Source: CAZUGO01 sp964619935
Lineage (GTDB): Bacteria; Planctomycetota; Phycisphaerae; UBA1845; CAIVHJ01
Length of the DNA stretch: 42,360 nucleotides
Direction: 5' to 3'
NCBI GenBank assembly: GCA_964619935.1
Contig: CAZUGO010000003.1
Span: forward strand, 1-42,360
The number at the start of each line of letters is the position of its first letter. Within the stretch, counting starts at the first letter, position 1. The notes below the pieces were generated by a model. The model ran no database searches and was not told the origin of the DNA. It worked only from the letters and a program-made list of their open reading frames with translations. A program made the translations under genes and the position numbers. Positions 15,547 through 24,590 of the stretch are shown piece by piece.

Positions 15547-17229
15547 ATGGAAAACGATGCCCCCGCACGACCGCTGAACTTCATCGAGGAGATCATCGAG
15601 CAGGACAACCGCACCGGCCGGTGGGATCGGCGGGTGCATACCCGCTTTCCGCCGGAACCCAACGGCTACCTGCACATCGGACACGCCAAGAGCATCTGCC
15701 TGAATTTCGGACTGGCCGAGCGGTACCGCGGGAAGTGCAATCTGCGCTTCGACGACACCAACCCGGTCAAGGAAGAGCAGGAGTACATCGACTCAATCAT
15801 CGAGGACGTCCGCTGGCTGGGCTTCGACTGGGAGGATCGCCTGCGCTACGCCTCGGATTACTTCGCCCAGATGTACGACCACGCGGTGACCTTGATTCGC
15901 GACGGCCGGGCCTACGTCGACGACCTGACCCCCGAGCAAATCCGGGAGTACCGCGGCACCCTTACCGCCCCGGGCCGGAACAGCCCCTGGCGCGAGCGCC
16001 CCGTGGACGAGAGCCTGGACCTCTTCGAGCGCATGCGGGCCGGTGAGTTCGCCGACGGCACCCGCACCTTGCGGGCCAAGATCGACATGGCGTCGCCCAA
16101 CCTGAACCTCCGCGACCCGATCATGTACCGCATCCTGCATGCCGCCCATCCGCGCACCGGAACCGCGTGGTGCATCTACCCGATGTACGATTGGGCCCAC
16201 GGCCTGGAAGATTCCATCGAGGGCATCACCCACTCCATCTGCACCCTGGAATTCGAGAACCATCGGCCGCTGTACGACTGGTTTCTAAGCGCCTTGAAGG
16301 TCTATCATCCCCAACAGATCGAATTCGCCCGGTTGAACCTGAGCTACACCGTCATGAGCAAGCGCAAGCTGCTCGAACTGGTCCGCGAACGCCACGTCCG
16401 CGGCTGGGATGATCCGCGGATGCCCACCCTTTCCGGGTTGCGCCGGCGGGGCTATTCGCCCGAAGCCATCCGCGAGTTCTGCCGGCGGGTGGGCGTCGCC
16501 CGGGTCAACGGCGTCAGCGACATCGCCCTGTTGGAACACTGCCTGCGCGACCACCTCAACGCCGTGGCCCCCCGGGCCCTGGCCGTGCTGCGGCCCCTCC
16601 AGGTGGTCATCGAGAACTACCCCGAGGACCAGGTCGAACACATGGAAGCCGTGAACAATCCCGAAGACCCCGCGGCCGGCACCCGCACCGTGCCCTTCTC
16701 CAAGACGCTGTACATTGAACAGACCGACTTCATGGAAGACCCGCCGGGCAAGTTCTTTCGGCTGGCCCCGGGGCGCGAGGTCCGCCTGCGATATGCCTAC
16801 TTTGTGACGTGCACCCAGGTCGTCAAGAACACCGACGGAACCGTCCGGCAGTTGCGCTGCACCTACGACCCCACGACCCGTGGCGGCCACTCGCCACCCG
16901 ACGGCCGGAAGGTCAAGGGAACCATTCACTGGGTCAGCGCCGATCACGCGATCGACGCCGAGGTCCGGCTGTACGACCACCTGTTCACCCGCGCCGATCC
17001 CGATGACGGCGATCATCGCGATCACCTCAATCCCAGGTCCCTCGAGGTGCTCAGCGGCTGCAAAGCCGAACCCGCCCTGACCGCTGCGGTCCCCGGCGAC
17101 CGCTACCAGTTCGAACGCACCGGCTACTTCTGTGCCGATCCCGACGGCACCGCGCAGAAGCCGGTCTTCAACCGAACCGTCACCCTCAAGGACGCCTGGG
17201 CCCGGATGCAACACCAACCGGGCAACTGA
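15547..17229 (+). CDS. glnS: Glutamine--tRNA ligase
   Basis: A 560-residue class I synthetase that charges tRNA-Gln directly. The HIGH motif is at 43-46 (PEPNGYLHIGHAKS) and the KMSKS equivalent is VMSKRKL (269-275). The C-terminal anticodon-binding beta-barrels show HWVSADHAIDAEVRLYDHLF. Another ATG lies two codons upstream (15541). No SD is visible, and the -10 element suggests leaderless translation. Presence of GlnRS next to a GluRS further on means the organism need not depend on Glu-tRNA-Gln amidation. The final gene end is convergent with the FG-GAP gene 95 bases away. Confidence 0.96.
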   Translation: MENDAPARPLNFIEEIIEQDNRTGRWDRRVHTRFPPEPNGYLHIGHAKSICLNFGLAERYRGKCNLRFDDTNPVKEEQEYIDSIIEDVRWLGFDWEDRLRYASDYFAQMYDHAVTLIRDGRAYVDDLTPEQIREYRGTLTAPGRNSPWRERPVDESLDLFERMRAGEFADGTRTLRAKIDMASPNLNLRDPIMYRILHAAHPRTGTAWCIYPMYDWAHGLEDSIEGITHSICTLEFENHRPLYDWFLSALKVYHPQQIEFARLNLSYTVMSKRKLLELVRERHVRGWDDPRMPTLSGLRRRGYSPEAIREFCRRVGVARVNGVSDIALLEHCLRDHLNAVAPRALAVLRPLQVVIENYPEDQVEHMEAVNNPEDPAAGTRTVPFSKTLYIEQTDFMEDPPGKFFRLAPGREVRLRYAYFVTCTQVVKNTDGTVRQLRCTYDPTTRGGHSPPDGRKVKGTIHWVSADHAIDAEVRLYDHLFTRADPDDGDHRDHLNPRSLEVLSGCKAEPALTAAVPGDRYQFERTGYFCADPDGTAQKPVFNRTVTLKDAWARMQHQPGN

Positions 17230-17323
17230 GCTGAGCGCGGCAGCCCCCCCGAATTCCAGAATGCACCGTCGCACGATGGGCGTCGACGAAATTAGCGGCA
17301 GATTGGGCGCCCACAGGCTGAGA

Positions 17324-20300
17324 TTACGATCGAGACAAACGGATCAGCGGTCCTGACAACCCGTCGCGATGCACCGATTCGCTGCCGTCCGGCCAGCGCA
17401 CCCGGACCTCTTGTGGTGCGTCATCGGCAGCCATGCCGAAGAACAGCACCGGAGCCGACTGCGAGAGGTACCCGGAACCGCCGTAGATCTCGGCGGTTTG
17501 CGGCGGACCCTTGGCGGTGATCAGCGTGACCCGAGCACCGATGCCCGCCGCATTGCCGGCCGGACCCATCAGGCGGACGCTGATCATCTTGCCCCCGCCG
17601 CCGGCGAGATTTCGAAACACGGGCAGGATCGACCCGTTGGTGCTCATGACCAGGTCGCACCAGCCGTCGTCGTCCAGGTCGCAGGTGGTCAGCGCCTTGC
17701 AATCGGCTCGGACGCTCAAGCCGGTCTCCCGACCGGGCAGCCCGACAAAGCCGCCGTCGCCGGTACCTCGGAGCCATTGGGTGATGCCGCCGTCCATGCG
17801 CCCGGTGAGGACCTGGGGCGCATAGAGATTCTGGGCCAGACAGAGGTCGGCGTGGCCGTCGCCGTCCATGTCGGAGAGCACCACCCCGAACGCCGGGGCC
17901 GCTTGGGTGACGCGCGGCAGGGGCACCATCGTAAAGCGGGCCCGGCCGTCATTGATCAACACCACGTGATCGAGACGGGTGGCCGCGAACCGCTGAGCGG
18001 CGGCCAGCTTCTCGGGTGAGTAGATCTCGCCCAACGTCGCCTTGCCGAAGGCCGCGAAGGTCGGAAACTTCTCACGGATGAACGGCATGGCTTCCGAGCT
18101 GCAACTCAGACCGCGGACTGGAAACAGGTTGCCGGCCTCATGTTCGGCCTCAACCAGATCGGCTTTGCCGTCGCCGTCGAAGTCGCCATAGTACAGCAGC
18201 GCCGGCTGCTCGCGACTGGCGGAGTACCTGGTGTTCAGACCGCAGTTGGTAGCCACGTAATCGATGTCCCCGTCGTGATCCAGATCGGCGGCGGCGATGC
18301 CGTTCCACCAGCCGGTGTCCGCCGACAGGTTGGCCTCCGCCGTGAACTCCATCAACCTGCCCTGGTGGTTGCGGAACACGGTCAGTGGTCCCCACTCCAA
18401 CGCGATCAGCAGATCCAGCCAGCCGTCCCCGTCGGCGTCGGACCACACCGCGGCGGTGACCAGGCCGATCCGCTCCAGCCCCCCAGCCAGTGCCCCGCTG
18501 ACGTCGCTGAACTTCCCGGCGTCGTTGCGCAGCAGTCGGCTGCGCGCGGCCCGTGGATACTGACCGGGCATCGAGCGGCCGCCGACGAACAGATCCATGT
18601 CGCCGTCGCGGTCAAAATCGGCGCCGGCGACCACGCCGCCGCTGTCGCGGACTTCGGGCACGGCTCCGCCGGCCCGCTGCAGTGAACCGCGGCCGTCGTT
18701 GAGATACAGGCGATCCTGCAGCAGGGCATCCTCCGGCTCACACTCCACGCCGCCGCTGATCACATACAGATCCTGATCGCCGTCGCCCTCGGCGTCGAAC
18801 CACAGGGCACCCATGTCCTCGTGGGCGACATCGGCCTCGAAGGCGGCGACCGGGGCCGCCTCGAAGCCATCCGCGGTCCGCAGGTACAACCCGCCGGCCT
18901 GGCCGCTGCCGCCGCCGATGAACAGATCGTCCTGACCGTCGCCGTTGGCATCGCCCCAGGCCAGCCCCGGGCCCAGTTGGCTGAGGCGGTACGGCAGCAG
19001 AGGCTGGCGTGCGAAATCGTCGAAGGGTTGGTCGCGATGCACGAAGCGCAGGCCCGACCGCGACGTATGCACCTTGAAGCGCGGCTGCGGTTCGGCCGGC
19101 ACCGGCGTCGCCGGCGCTTCAGTGTGCTCGGTCACAGTCACCCACTGGTCGGCTGCAAGATTGTGAAACGTCTGGCGGCGGCCGGAAGGCCAGTCGACCA
19201 CCAGCGAGTCGACCCGGGTCGCCGAGCCCAGGCCGAAGTGCACCAGCGGTTCATCGGCCGACATGTACCCCCGAGCCAGCGTCAACTGCCGAATCTGCGG
19301 GCCGGCCGCGGTGTGCACCGTGACCCGGGCACCCACGCCGTCGCGGTTGCCGTCCGCTCCGCGAAGCTGCACCAGCAATCCATGGCCCGCCGCGACGTCG
19401 TTGCGGTAAATGCCCAGCGGTTCGTTCAGGTTGTTGACCACCACGTCCAGATCGCCGTCGCGATCCAGGTCGGCGAGGGCGGCGCCGTGGCTGACGCCCC
19501 TGTGGTTCAGCCCCCAGGCGGCCCCGACGCTGTCGAATTGCAGGTTGCCGAGGTTGCGAAAAGCCAGGTTCTCCTCGGGCAGCGGTGGCATTTCGCTGAG
19601 CAGGGTCCGGGCGGCCTCCGGCTGGTCCTGGGCCAGGAGGTCTTCATAACGCTGCGACCAGTCGGCGTCGTTGACGTTGCGGATCATGCCGGTGGTGAAC
19701 AGCACATCGGCGCGACCGTCGTTGTCCAGGTCTCCGAACCGCACCGCCCAGGACCAGTCGGTGCTGTCCATGCCGGTCAGGTGGGCGATCTCCATGAACC
19801 GCGGCGTCCCGGTGTTGAGGTACAGGGCGTTTCGCCTGTACTGCGGTGGGTTGGCGTGCTCCAGAAACCACTTGGCCTTGCCGGTTTCCTCCTGGGTGGT
19901 CATCCGCCGGAAGTGCGTGGTGCTGGACCGGTCGGCAACCAGAAAATCAAACCAGCCGTCGTTGTCGATGTCGGCAAAGTCGGCCCCCATGGAGAACCAC
20001 GGCGTGTGCGGCACCGCCTTGTACGACACGTCCTTGAAGGTACCGTCGCCCTGATTGTGATAAAAGCGGTCCGGCGTCTTCATGTCGTTGGCGACATACA
20101 GGTCCAGCCAGCCGTCGTGGTCATAGTCCCACCAGGTCGCCGACAGCCCCATGTCGTAGCCGGAGATGCCGGCGAAGGCGCTGATGTCGCTGAAGCGGCC
20201 GTCCCCGTCGTTCTGCAGCAGGAGGTCGCGCTGCCCGGCCTCGGTCAACGACCCGTTGAGGATGAAATACTGGTCGAGAAAATCGGGATGGACCGTCATA

Positions 20301-20983
20301 CGACCGTTGACCATGCGCAGCTTGACTTGCGGTTTTTCTTCGGCCACCGAGTACAGCCGGTTGGTCAGCAGATAGAGATCCAGGTCGCCGTCGCGGTCGT
20401 AATCGGCAAAGGCGGCCATGGTGCTGGCCCCATTGTGATCCACGCCGAAGCGCTGGGCCGATTCCTCGAAGGTGCCGTCGCCCCGATTGATGTACAGCCG
20501 GTTCGGGGCCGCCAGGTTGCAGACATACAGGTCCAGGTCGCCGTCGTTGTCGATGTCCACAAAGCTGGCGCCGGTGCCCCAGGACTGCGTGTCGGTGATT
20601 CCGGCGGCGGCGGTGACCTCCTCGAACCGAAGGTCGGCGACCTGGCGATACAGCCGATCGGGTCCGTCCTGGCAGACCAGAAACAAGTCCGGCCGGCCGT
20701 CGCCGTCGTAATCACCGATGCACAGTCCGGCGCCGTTATACAGGTAACGGCGAATGTTCTGTTCCTGGAGAACGTTGCTGAACACCACGCCGGTCTGGGC
20801 TGGGCTCAATCGGACGAAACCGCCCCCGGCGGATCCGCGGGCGGCCAAGGCCCGGGTCTGGATTGCAGTCGCCGCCGCCCCATCTTCGGCCCGACCCTGG
20901 GCGGCCGGCGCCAGGCCCGCGACCAGCACGCCGATCGCCAATCGCCTGGTGGTCATGGCCTGGATCACGCGGATGCCGGTCAT
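17324..20983 (-). CDS. Large exported FG-GAP/VCBS protein with two UnbV domains (CRTAC1-like)
   Basis: A 1219-residue protein with a signal peptide (about 1-31). It is a tandem of two CRTAC1-like halves. Half one (about 60-620) has many calcium-binding blades of the type DYDGDGRPDLFL, DIDNDGDLDLYV and DLDRDGDLDVVV, predicted to form a beta-propeller, then an ASPIC/UnbV domain at about 547-612 (GARVTVHTAAGPQ). Half two repeats the order and ends with a second UnbV domain (about 1145-1212). It is likely an extracellular or surface protein binding calcium and perhaps sugars. The ATG at 20983 has AGAGGGG 8 bases upstream; the earlier TTG at 21001 is less likely. Its molecular job is unknown. Confidence 0.9.
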   Translation of the reverse strand: MTGIRVIQAMTTRRLAIGVLVAGLAPAAQGRAEDGAAATAIQTRALAARGSAGGGFVRLSPAQTGVVFSNVLQEQNIRRYLYNGAGLCIGDYDGDGRPDLFLVCQDGPDRLYRQVADLRFEEVTAAAGITDTQSWGTGASFVDIDNDGDLDLYVCNLAAPNRLYINRGDGTFEESAQRFGVDHNGASTMAAFADYDRDGDLDLYLLTNRLYSVAEEKPQVKLRMVNGRMTVHPDFLDQYFILNGSLTEAGQRDLLLQNDGDGRFSDISAFAGISGYDMGLSATWWDYDHDGWLDLYVANDMKTPDRFYHNQGDGTFKDVSYKAVPHTPWFSMGADFADIDNDGWFDFLVADRSSTTHFRRMTTQEETGKAKWFLEHANPPQYRRNALYLNTGTPRFMEIAHLTGMDSTDWSWAVRFGDLDNDGRADVLFTTGMIRNVNDADWSQRYEDLLAQDQPEAARTLLSEMPPLPEENLAFRNLGNLQFDSVGAAWGLNHRGVSHGAALADLDRDGDLDVVVNNLNEPLGIYRNDVAAGHGLLVQLRGADGNRDGVGARVTVHTAAGPQIRQLTLARGYMSADEPLVHFGLGSATRVDSLVVDWPSGRRQTFHNLAADQWVTVTEHTEAPATPVPAEPQPRFKVHTSRSGLRFVHRDQPFDDFARQPLLPYRLSQLGPGLAWGDANGDGQDDLFIGGGSGQAGGLYLRTADGFEAAPVAAFEADVAHEDMGALWFDAEGDGDQDLYVISGGVECEPEDALLQDRLYLNDGRGSLQRAGGAVPEVRDSGGVVAGADFDRDGDMDLFVGGRSMPGQYPRAARSRLLRNDAGKFSDVSGALAGGLERIGLVTAAVWSDADGDGWLDLLIALEWGPLTVFRNHQGRLMEFTAEANLSADTGWWNGIAAADLDHDGDIDYVATNCGLNTRYSASREQPALLYYGDFDGDGKADLVEAEHEAGNLFPVRGLSCSSEAMPFIREKFPTFAAFGKATLGEIYSPEKLAAAQRFAATRLDHVVLINDGRARFTMVPLPRVTQAAPAFGVVLSDMDGDGHADLCLAQNLYAPQVLTGRMDGGITQWLRGTGDGGFVGLPGRETGLSVRADCKALTTCDLDDDGWCDLVMSTNGSILPVFRNLAGGGGKMISVRLMGPAGNAAGIGARVTLITAKGPPQTAEIYGGSGYLSQSAPVLFFGMAADDAPQEVRVRWPDGSESVHRDGLSGPLIRLSRS

Positions 20984-21059
20984 CGTTGTTGCCCCTCTCA
21001 AAGAACCACGGATACTGATGGATCAAGTGCGTGATCGACCGCTATTGGCAGTGGGTGCC

Positions 21060-21087
21060 ATTCTAGCGAAGCCCCTGCAATTGCCAA
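21060..21087 (-). promoter_or_regulatory. Sigma-70-like promoter of the FG-GAP/UnbV gene
   Basis: On the minus strand TTGGCA (21087-21082), a 16-base spacer and TAGAAT (21065-21060) each match consensus at 5 of 6 positions. It lies between the gltX stop and the gene, giving a leader of about 70 bases. Confidence 0.5.
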
Positions 21088-21117
21088 AGCCCCCGCCGCT
21101 GCGGCACACGCCGGCAG

Positions 21118-22623
21118 TCACGGTCGCTCGACGCGGCGGTCCAAGGTGTGTTGGATGCGGTTCAGTGTGCGCTCGCGGCCCATCAGCAACAGGGTGTCGA
21201 TGATCTGTGGGCTCACCGTCGTGCCGCTCAGGGCCACGCGCAGCGGTTGAGCGACCTTTCCGAAGCCCACGCCCCAATCCTCGGTCTTGGCCTGGAGCAA
21301 TGCTTCGAGGGTCTCCGCGTTCCACTGCGGCAGGTGCTGCAGGGCCTCGAGCAGTCGGGTGAGCACGTGGTATCCGGCGCCGTCGTCCCTGACCAGCACC
21401 TTCTCGACGGCGGTGGGCTGGTACTCAATGGCACCGTCGGACTCGAACAGGAATCCGGCCTTGGCGATCACGTCGCTGAAGGTTCGAAATCCGGCGCAGG
21501 CCGCCAACACCCGGTCCAACGTCTCGTCGTCCGCACGGTCCATCGGACTGGCCCGCAAGGCCAGCAAGTCACGCAAGCCGCCACGCAAGCGGGCTGCCGG
21601 CAACCGGGCGGCCCAGTGGGTGTTAAACGCCAGCAGCTTCTCGCGATCGAAACGGGCGCTGGTCTTGCCGATGCGACTCAGGTCGAAACACTCGGTCAGC
21701 TCGGCAAGGTCCATGAACTCACGGTCGTCGCCGGGTGACCAGCCCAGCAGGGCAATGAAATTCAGCAACGCCTCGGGCAGGTAACCGGCCTGCCGGAAGT
21801 CATGGACCTCGATTTCCGGTGGGACCTCGTCCTTGGCCAGGGCGCGCTCCTTGTCCCGCTTGCTCATTTTGGAGCCGGCGATGTTCAAGATGATCGGTAC
21901 GTGGGCGTATGCCGGCGGCGCAAACCCCAAGGCCTGCTGCAAGGCGATGTGCTTGGGGGTGTTGCTCAAGTGCTCCGACCCGCGGATCACATGGGTGATG
22001 TTCATGGCCGCGTCATCGACGACGCAAGCGAAATGATAGGTCGGGAACCCGTCGGCCTTGAGGATCACGAAGTCCTCCAACTCGTCGCGGCGCAACCGGA
22101 CGTCGCCGAGGACCTCATCGTGGACGGTGATGTCATGATCGGGCATCTTGAACCGCACGGTCACCGGCTGGCCTTGGTCCCGGCGGCGACCGGCCTCGGC
22201 CTCGCCGGGCAGCACCGCGGGCCGAGGGTAGCGGAAGGTCTCCTTGCGCTCCCGGGCCGCGGTCCGCATGGCGGCCAATTCGTCGGCCGTATCAAATGTA
22301 TAGTAGGCCTGGCCGCGGTCCAGCAACTGGCGGCAGTATTGCTCGTAGGTGCCCAGCCGCTGGCTCTGGAAGTACGGCCCGCAGGGTCCCTCGACCTGCG
22401 GTCCTTCATCCCAATTCAAGCCCAGCCAGCGCAGATCATCGAGGATCTTCGGCAGCGAGTCGTGCACGTGGCGCGACTGATCGGTATCCTCGATGCGCAG
22501 CACAAACACGCCGCCCTCCCGCCGGGCCAGCAGCCAGTTGAACAGGGCCGTGCGGGCCCCACCGATGTGCAGGTACCCGGTCGGTGACGGGGCAAAACGA
22601 ACCCGAACCTGTGCAGCACTCAC
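21118..22623 (-). CDS. gltX: Glutamate--tRNA ligase
   Basis: A 501-residue class I synthetase. The HIGH signature is RFAPSPTGYLHIGG (9-22) and the KMSKS loop is GSKMSKRDK (250-258). The C-terminal half is helical, as in bacterial GluRS. Start choice: AAGGAG (22631-22636) is one base from the ATG at 22629 but 7 bases from the GTG at 22623, so GTG (MSAAQVRVRF) is preferred. It lies about 140 bases after pssA on the same strand. Confidence 0.95.
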   Translation of the reverse strand: MSAAQVRVRFAPSPTGYLHIGGARTALFNWLLARREGGVFVLRIEDTDQSRHVHDSLPKILDDLRWLGLNWDEGPQVEGPCGPYFQSQRLGTYEQYCRQLLDRGQAYYTFDTADELAAMRTAARERKETFRYPRPAVLPGEAEAGRRRDQGQPVTVRFKMPDHDITVHDEVLGDVRLRRDELEDFVILKADGFPTYHFACVVDDAAMNITHVIRGSEHLSNTPKHIALQQALGFAPPAYAHVPIILNIAGSKMSKRDKERALAKDEVPPEIEVHDFRQAGYLPEALLNFIALLGWSPGDDREFMDLAELTECFDLSRIGKTSARFDREKLLAFNTHWAARLPAARLRGGLRDLLALRASPMDRADDETLDRVLAACAGFRTFSDVIAKAGFLFESDGAIEYQPTAVEKVLVRDDGAGYHVLTRLLEALQHLPQWNAETLEALLQAKTEDWGVGFGKVAQPLRVALSGTTVSPQIIDTLLLMGRERTLNRIQHTLDRRVERP

Positions 22624-22763
22624 GACCATGCTCCTTGCCAAACACCCGGCCGTCCGAATTCAGCCGGCGTCGCGGCGCGCTGAGGGCTCCATTCATCATG
22701 GCGGGGAGGGTCCGTCGGACCGTTCTCGCCTCGAGACACCCGACACCCAATGATGGGCGCACC

Positions 22764-23774
22764 TCAGCCCGTCTGTTCCTGGTCGGTCTCGGCGGCAATG
22801 TCCTCGGTGTCTTCGTCGTCATCATCGGGTGTGGACCGACCGCCGACGATCGCGCGAAACGCGACCACCGCCGGGCCGCTGAGGGCATAACCGACCACCA
22901 CCAGGGTCAGCCCGGCCTCCGGGTAGGCCACCACCGCCGCCAGCACCAGCAGGAACTTGACGATGCCGGCAAACGAGCGCTGCCCGCGGAGGTAGCGGTT
23001 GGCCAGGTGCACGTACGGGAAGCGACTGACCATCAACAGCCCGGTGATCAGGGCCAGCACCGGCAACGACCACAACACGATTTCGCTGAACACACCGCCC
23101 TGCTCGGCCACCGCCTTGGCGCCTGACTTCACCTGGATATTGTAGAAGTACACATGGTCGTGCAGGATGACCAGCGCGACCAGCGCCGCCGCCGCGCCCG
23201 GACTGGGCAATCCGCGAAAACTCATGTGCGACTGCGCATCCGGCGTGGCCTCGACGTTAAACCGCGCCAGGCGCAACGCCGTGCAGGCCACATAGGCCGC
23301 AACCATGATCCACGCCACCCGGCCCACCCAATGGGCGCTGAACGGCGCGAAGACCAACGGCTCGGGACCGTGGGTCTGGCGGGTGAGCAGGGCGATGACG
23401 ATCAGCGCCGGGGCCACCCCGAAGCTGACCACGTCGGCCAGGGAGTCCAACTGGGCTCCAAAGTCGGTGGTGCTGCGGGTCAGACGCGCCAGTCGACCGT
23501 CCAAGGCGTCAAGAACCATCGCGACGAAAATGAGGTAGGCGGCCATCACCACGTGGGTGGGCAGCAGCCGCTCGACCAGTGGGCTGGTTCGCTCGATGAT
23601 CTCGAACGGCACGCTGCTGTCACCGGCCAGCCACATGGCCCGCAGGCACAGGTGAATGGCCCCGAAGCCGCACAGCAGATTGCCGAGTGTGCACAACGTC
23701 GGCAGGGTCTGCACGTACCGCAACCGCCGCTTGCGTCGGCGGGCGTCGCCCGGGGTGTGCAATCGTGGAATCAT
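22764..23774 (-). CDS. pssA: CDP-diacylglycerol--serine O-phosphatidyltransferase
   Basis: A 336-residue multi-pass membrane enzyme making phosphatidylserine from CDP-DAG and serine. The CDP-alcohol phosphatidyltransferase motif is complete: Asp89, Asp92-Gly93, Ala96-Arg97, Gly106, Asp110 and Asp114. About eight hydrophobic segments are visible, with an acidic tail (DDDDEDTEDIAAETDQEQTG). The ATG at 23774 overlaps the psd stop by one base (TGATG); the open frame further upstream is a shadow of psd. Being next to psd identifies the substrate as serine rather than glycerol phosphate. Confidence 0.93.
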   Translation of the reverse strand: MIPRLHTPGDARRRKRRLRYVQTLPTLCTLGNLLCGFGAIHLCLRAMWLAGDSSVPFEIIERTSPLVERLLPTHVVMAAYLIFVAMVLDALDGRLARLTRSTTDFGAQLDSLADVVSFGVAPALIVIALLTRQTHGPEPLVFAPFSAHWVGRVAWIMVAAYVACTALRLARFNVEATPDAQSHMSFRGLPSPGAAAALVALVILHDHVYFYNIQVKSGAKAVAEQGGVFSEIVLWSLPVLALITGLLMVSRFPYVHLANRYLRGQRSFAGIVKFLLVLAAVVAYPEAGLTLVVVGYALSGPAVVAFRAIVGGRSTPDDDDEDTEDIAAETDQEQTG

Positions 23775-24508
23775 CAGGAATCTCCGGGGAGTGCAGGCGC
23801 CTGGCTGGGCCGCATCCGGGCCAACTCGGTCACTCCTGCCCGTACCTGGGCGCCGGTCTGCACCTGCACGATCAATCCGTCCTGCTTGGGCACCAGCACT
23901 TCGGTGCCCGATCCAAACTTGATCATCCCGAAGCGGTCCCCGCTGTTCAGGACGTCGCCGACCTGGACCCGGCAGACGATGGTCCGAGCAATGAGGCCGG
24001 AAATCTGCCGCACCACGATGGGACCGCCCCACAGCGGGTCAGGTCGCAATACTATTGTATTCGACTCATTCACCTCGGCGGAACGGGCATTCATGGCGTT
24101 GAGGAACTTGCCGGGCGTGAACTCAATGGAACCGACCGAAGCGGCGCATGGCATTCGGTTGACATGCACATTGAAGATACTCAGGAAAATCCGGATGCGG
24201 AAGCAGGGGCCTGCGATGTGTCGGTGCTCCGGCAGCTCGCAGACCTCGGTCACGGTGCCGTCGGCCGGCGCGTAAAGCACACCCGGCAGCCCCGGCGTTT
24301 GCCGCTCGGGGTCGCGAAAGAAGCTGATCGCCCACAGCCAGACCACCGCCGCGGCGGCCCAGGCCCAAGGCGTCACCAGGCTGAACCCGCCAGCCAGTAC
24401 CACCAAAGTGAGTGTGGCGGCCAGAATCACGCCGTACCCCTCTGCTGCCATGGGCAATCGCACCGTCACATCCACCCGTCTCAAAAGGGAAACCGCCGGC
24501 CGCGGCAA
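23774..24508 (-). CDS. psd: Phosphatidylserine decarboxylase
   Basis: Up to 244 residues. The proenzyme cuts itself at Gly199-Ser200 in KFGSGTEVLVP, and the serine becomes the pyruvoyl cofactor; Asp83 (PADGTV) and His115 (NVHVNR) complete the self-cleavage set. A membrane-near hydrophobic pair covers about 24-63. The short form is the PSD-B minor type. It forms phosphatidylethanolamine from the product of pssA, with which it overlaps. The start is uncertain: the TTG at 24508 is the most upstream option, GTG codons follow, and an ATG at 24451 would begin MAAEGYGV. Confidence 0.92.
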   Translation of the reverse strand: MPRPAVSLLRRVDVTVRLPMAAEGYGVILAATLTLVVLAGGFSLVTPWAWAAAAVVWLWAISFFRDPERQTPGLPGVLYAPADGTVTEVCELPEHRHIAGPCFRIRIFLSIFNVHVNRMPCAASVGSIEFTPGKFLNAMNARSAEVNESNTIVLRPDPLWGGPIVVRQISGLIARTIVCRVQVGDVLNSGDRFGMIKFGSGTEVLVPKQDGLIVQVQTGAQVRAGVTELARMRPSQAPALPGDS

Positions 24509-24520
24509 GCGCCGGGGGAT

Positions 24521-24544
24521 ATTCTATCGGAACCGCGATATAAT
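24521..24544. promoter_or_regulatory. Divergent -10 elements for psd-pssA and the toroid protein
   Basis: On the plus strand TATAAT (24539-24544) is a perfect -10 for the gene starting at 24591; no clear -35 is seen. On the minus strand TAGAAT (24526-24521) with TTTGAT 16 bases upstream could serve psd. The two elements lie back to back, so the genes probably compete for polymerase. Confidence 0.4.
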
Positions 24545-24590
24545 CAAAGTGCCTGGCAATGACTGCATCCAACCCCATAGGAGTGCGATC

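Noticed and set aside
17304..17313. Perfect 10-bp palindrome TGGGCGCCCA between glnS and the FG-GAP gene as a terminator
   Set aside because: It has no loop and no T-run, and such palindromes are common by chance in GC-rich DNA.
18821..21034. 737-codon open frame on the plus strand opposite the FG-GAP gene
   Set aside because: Antisense to an evident repeat protein; its Val/Gln/Arg-rich sequence mirrors the Asp-x-Asp-Gly repeats on the other strand.
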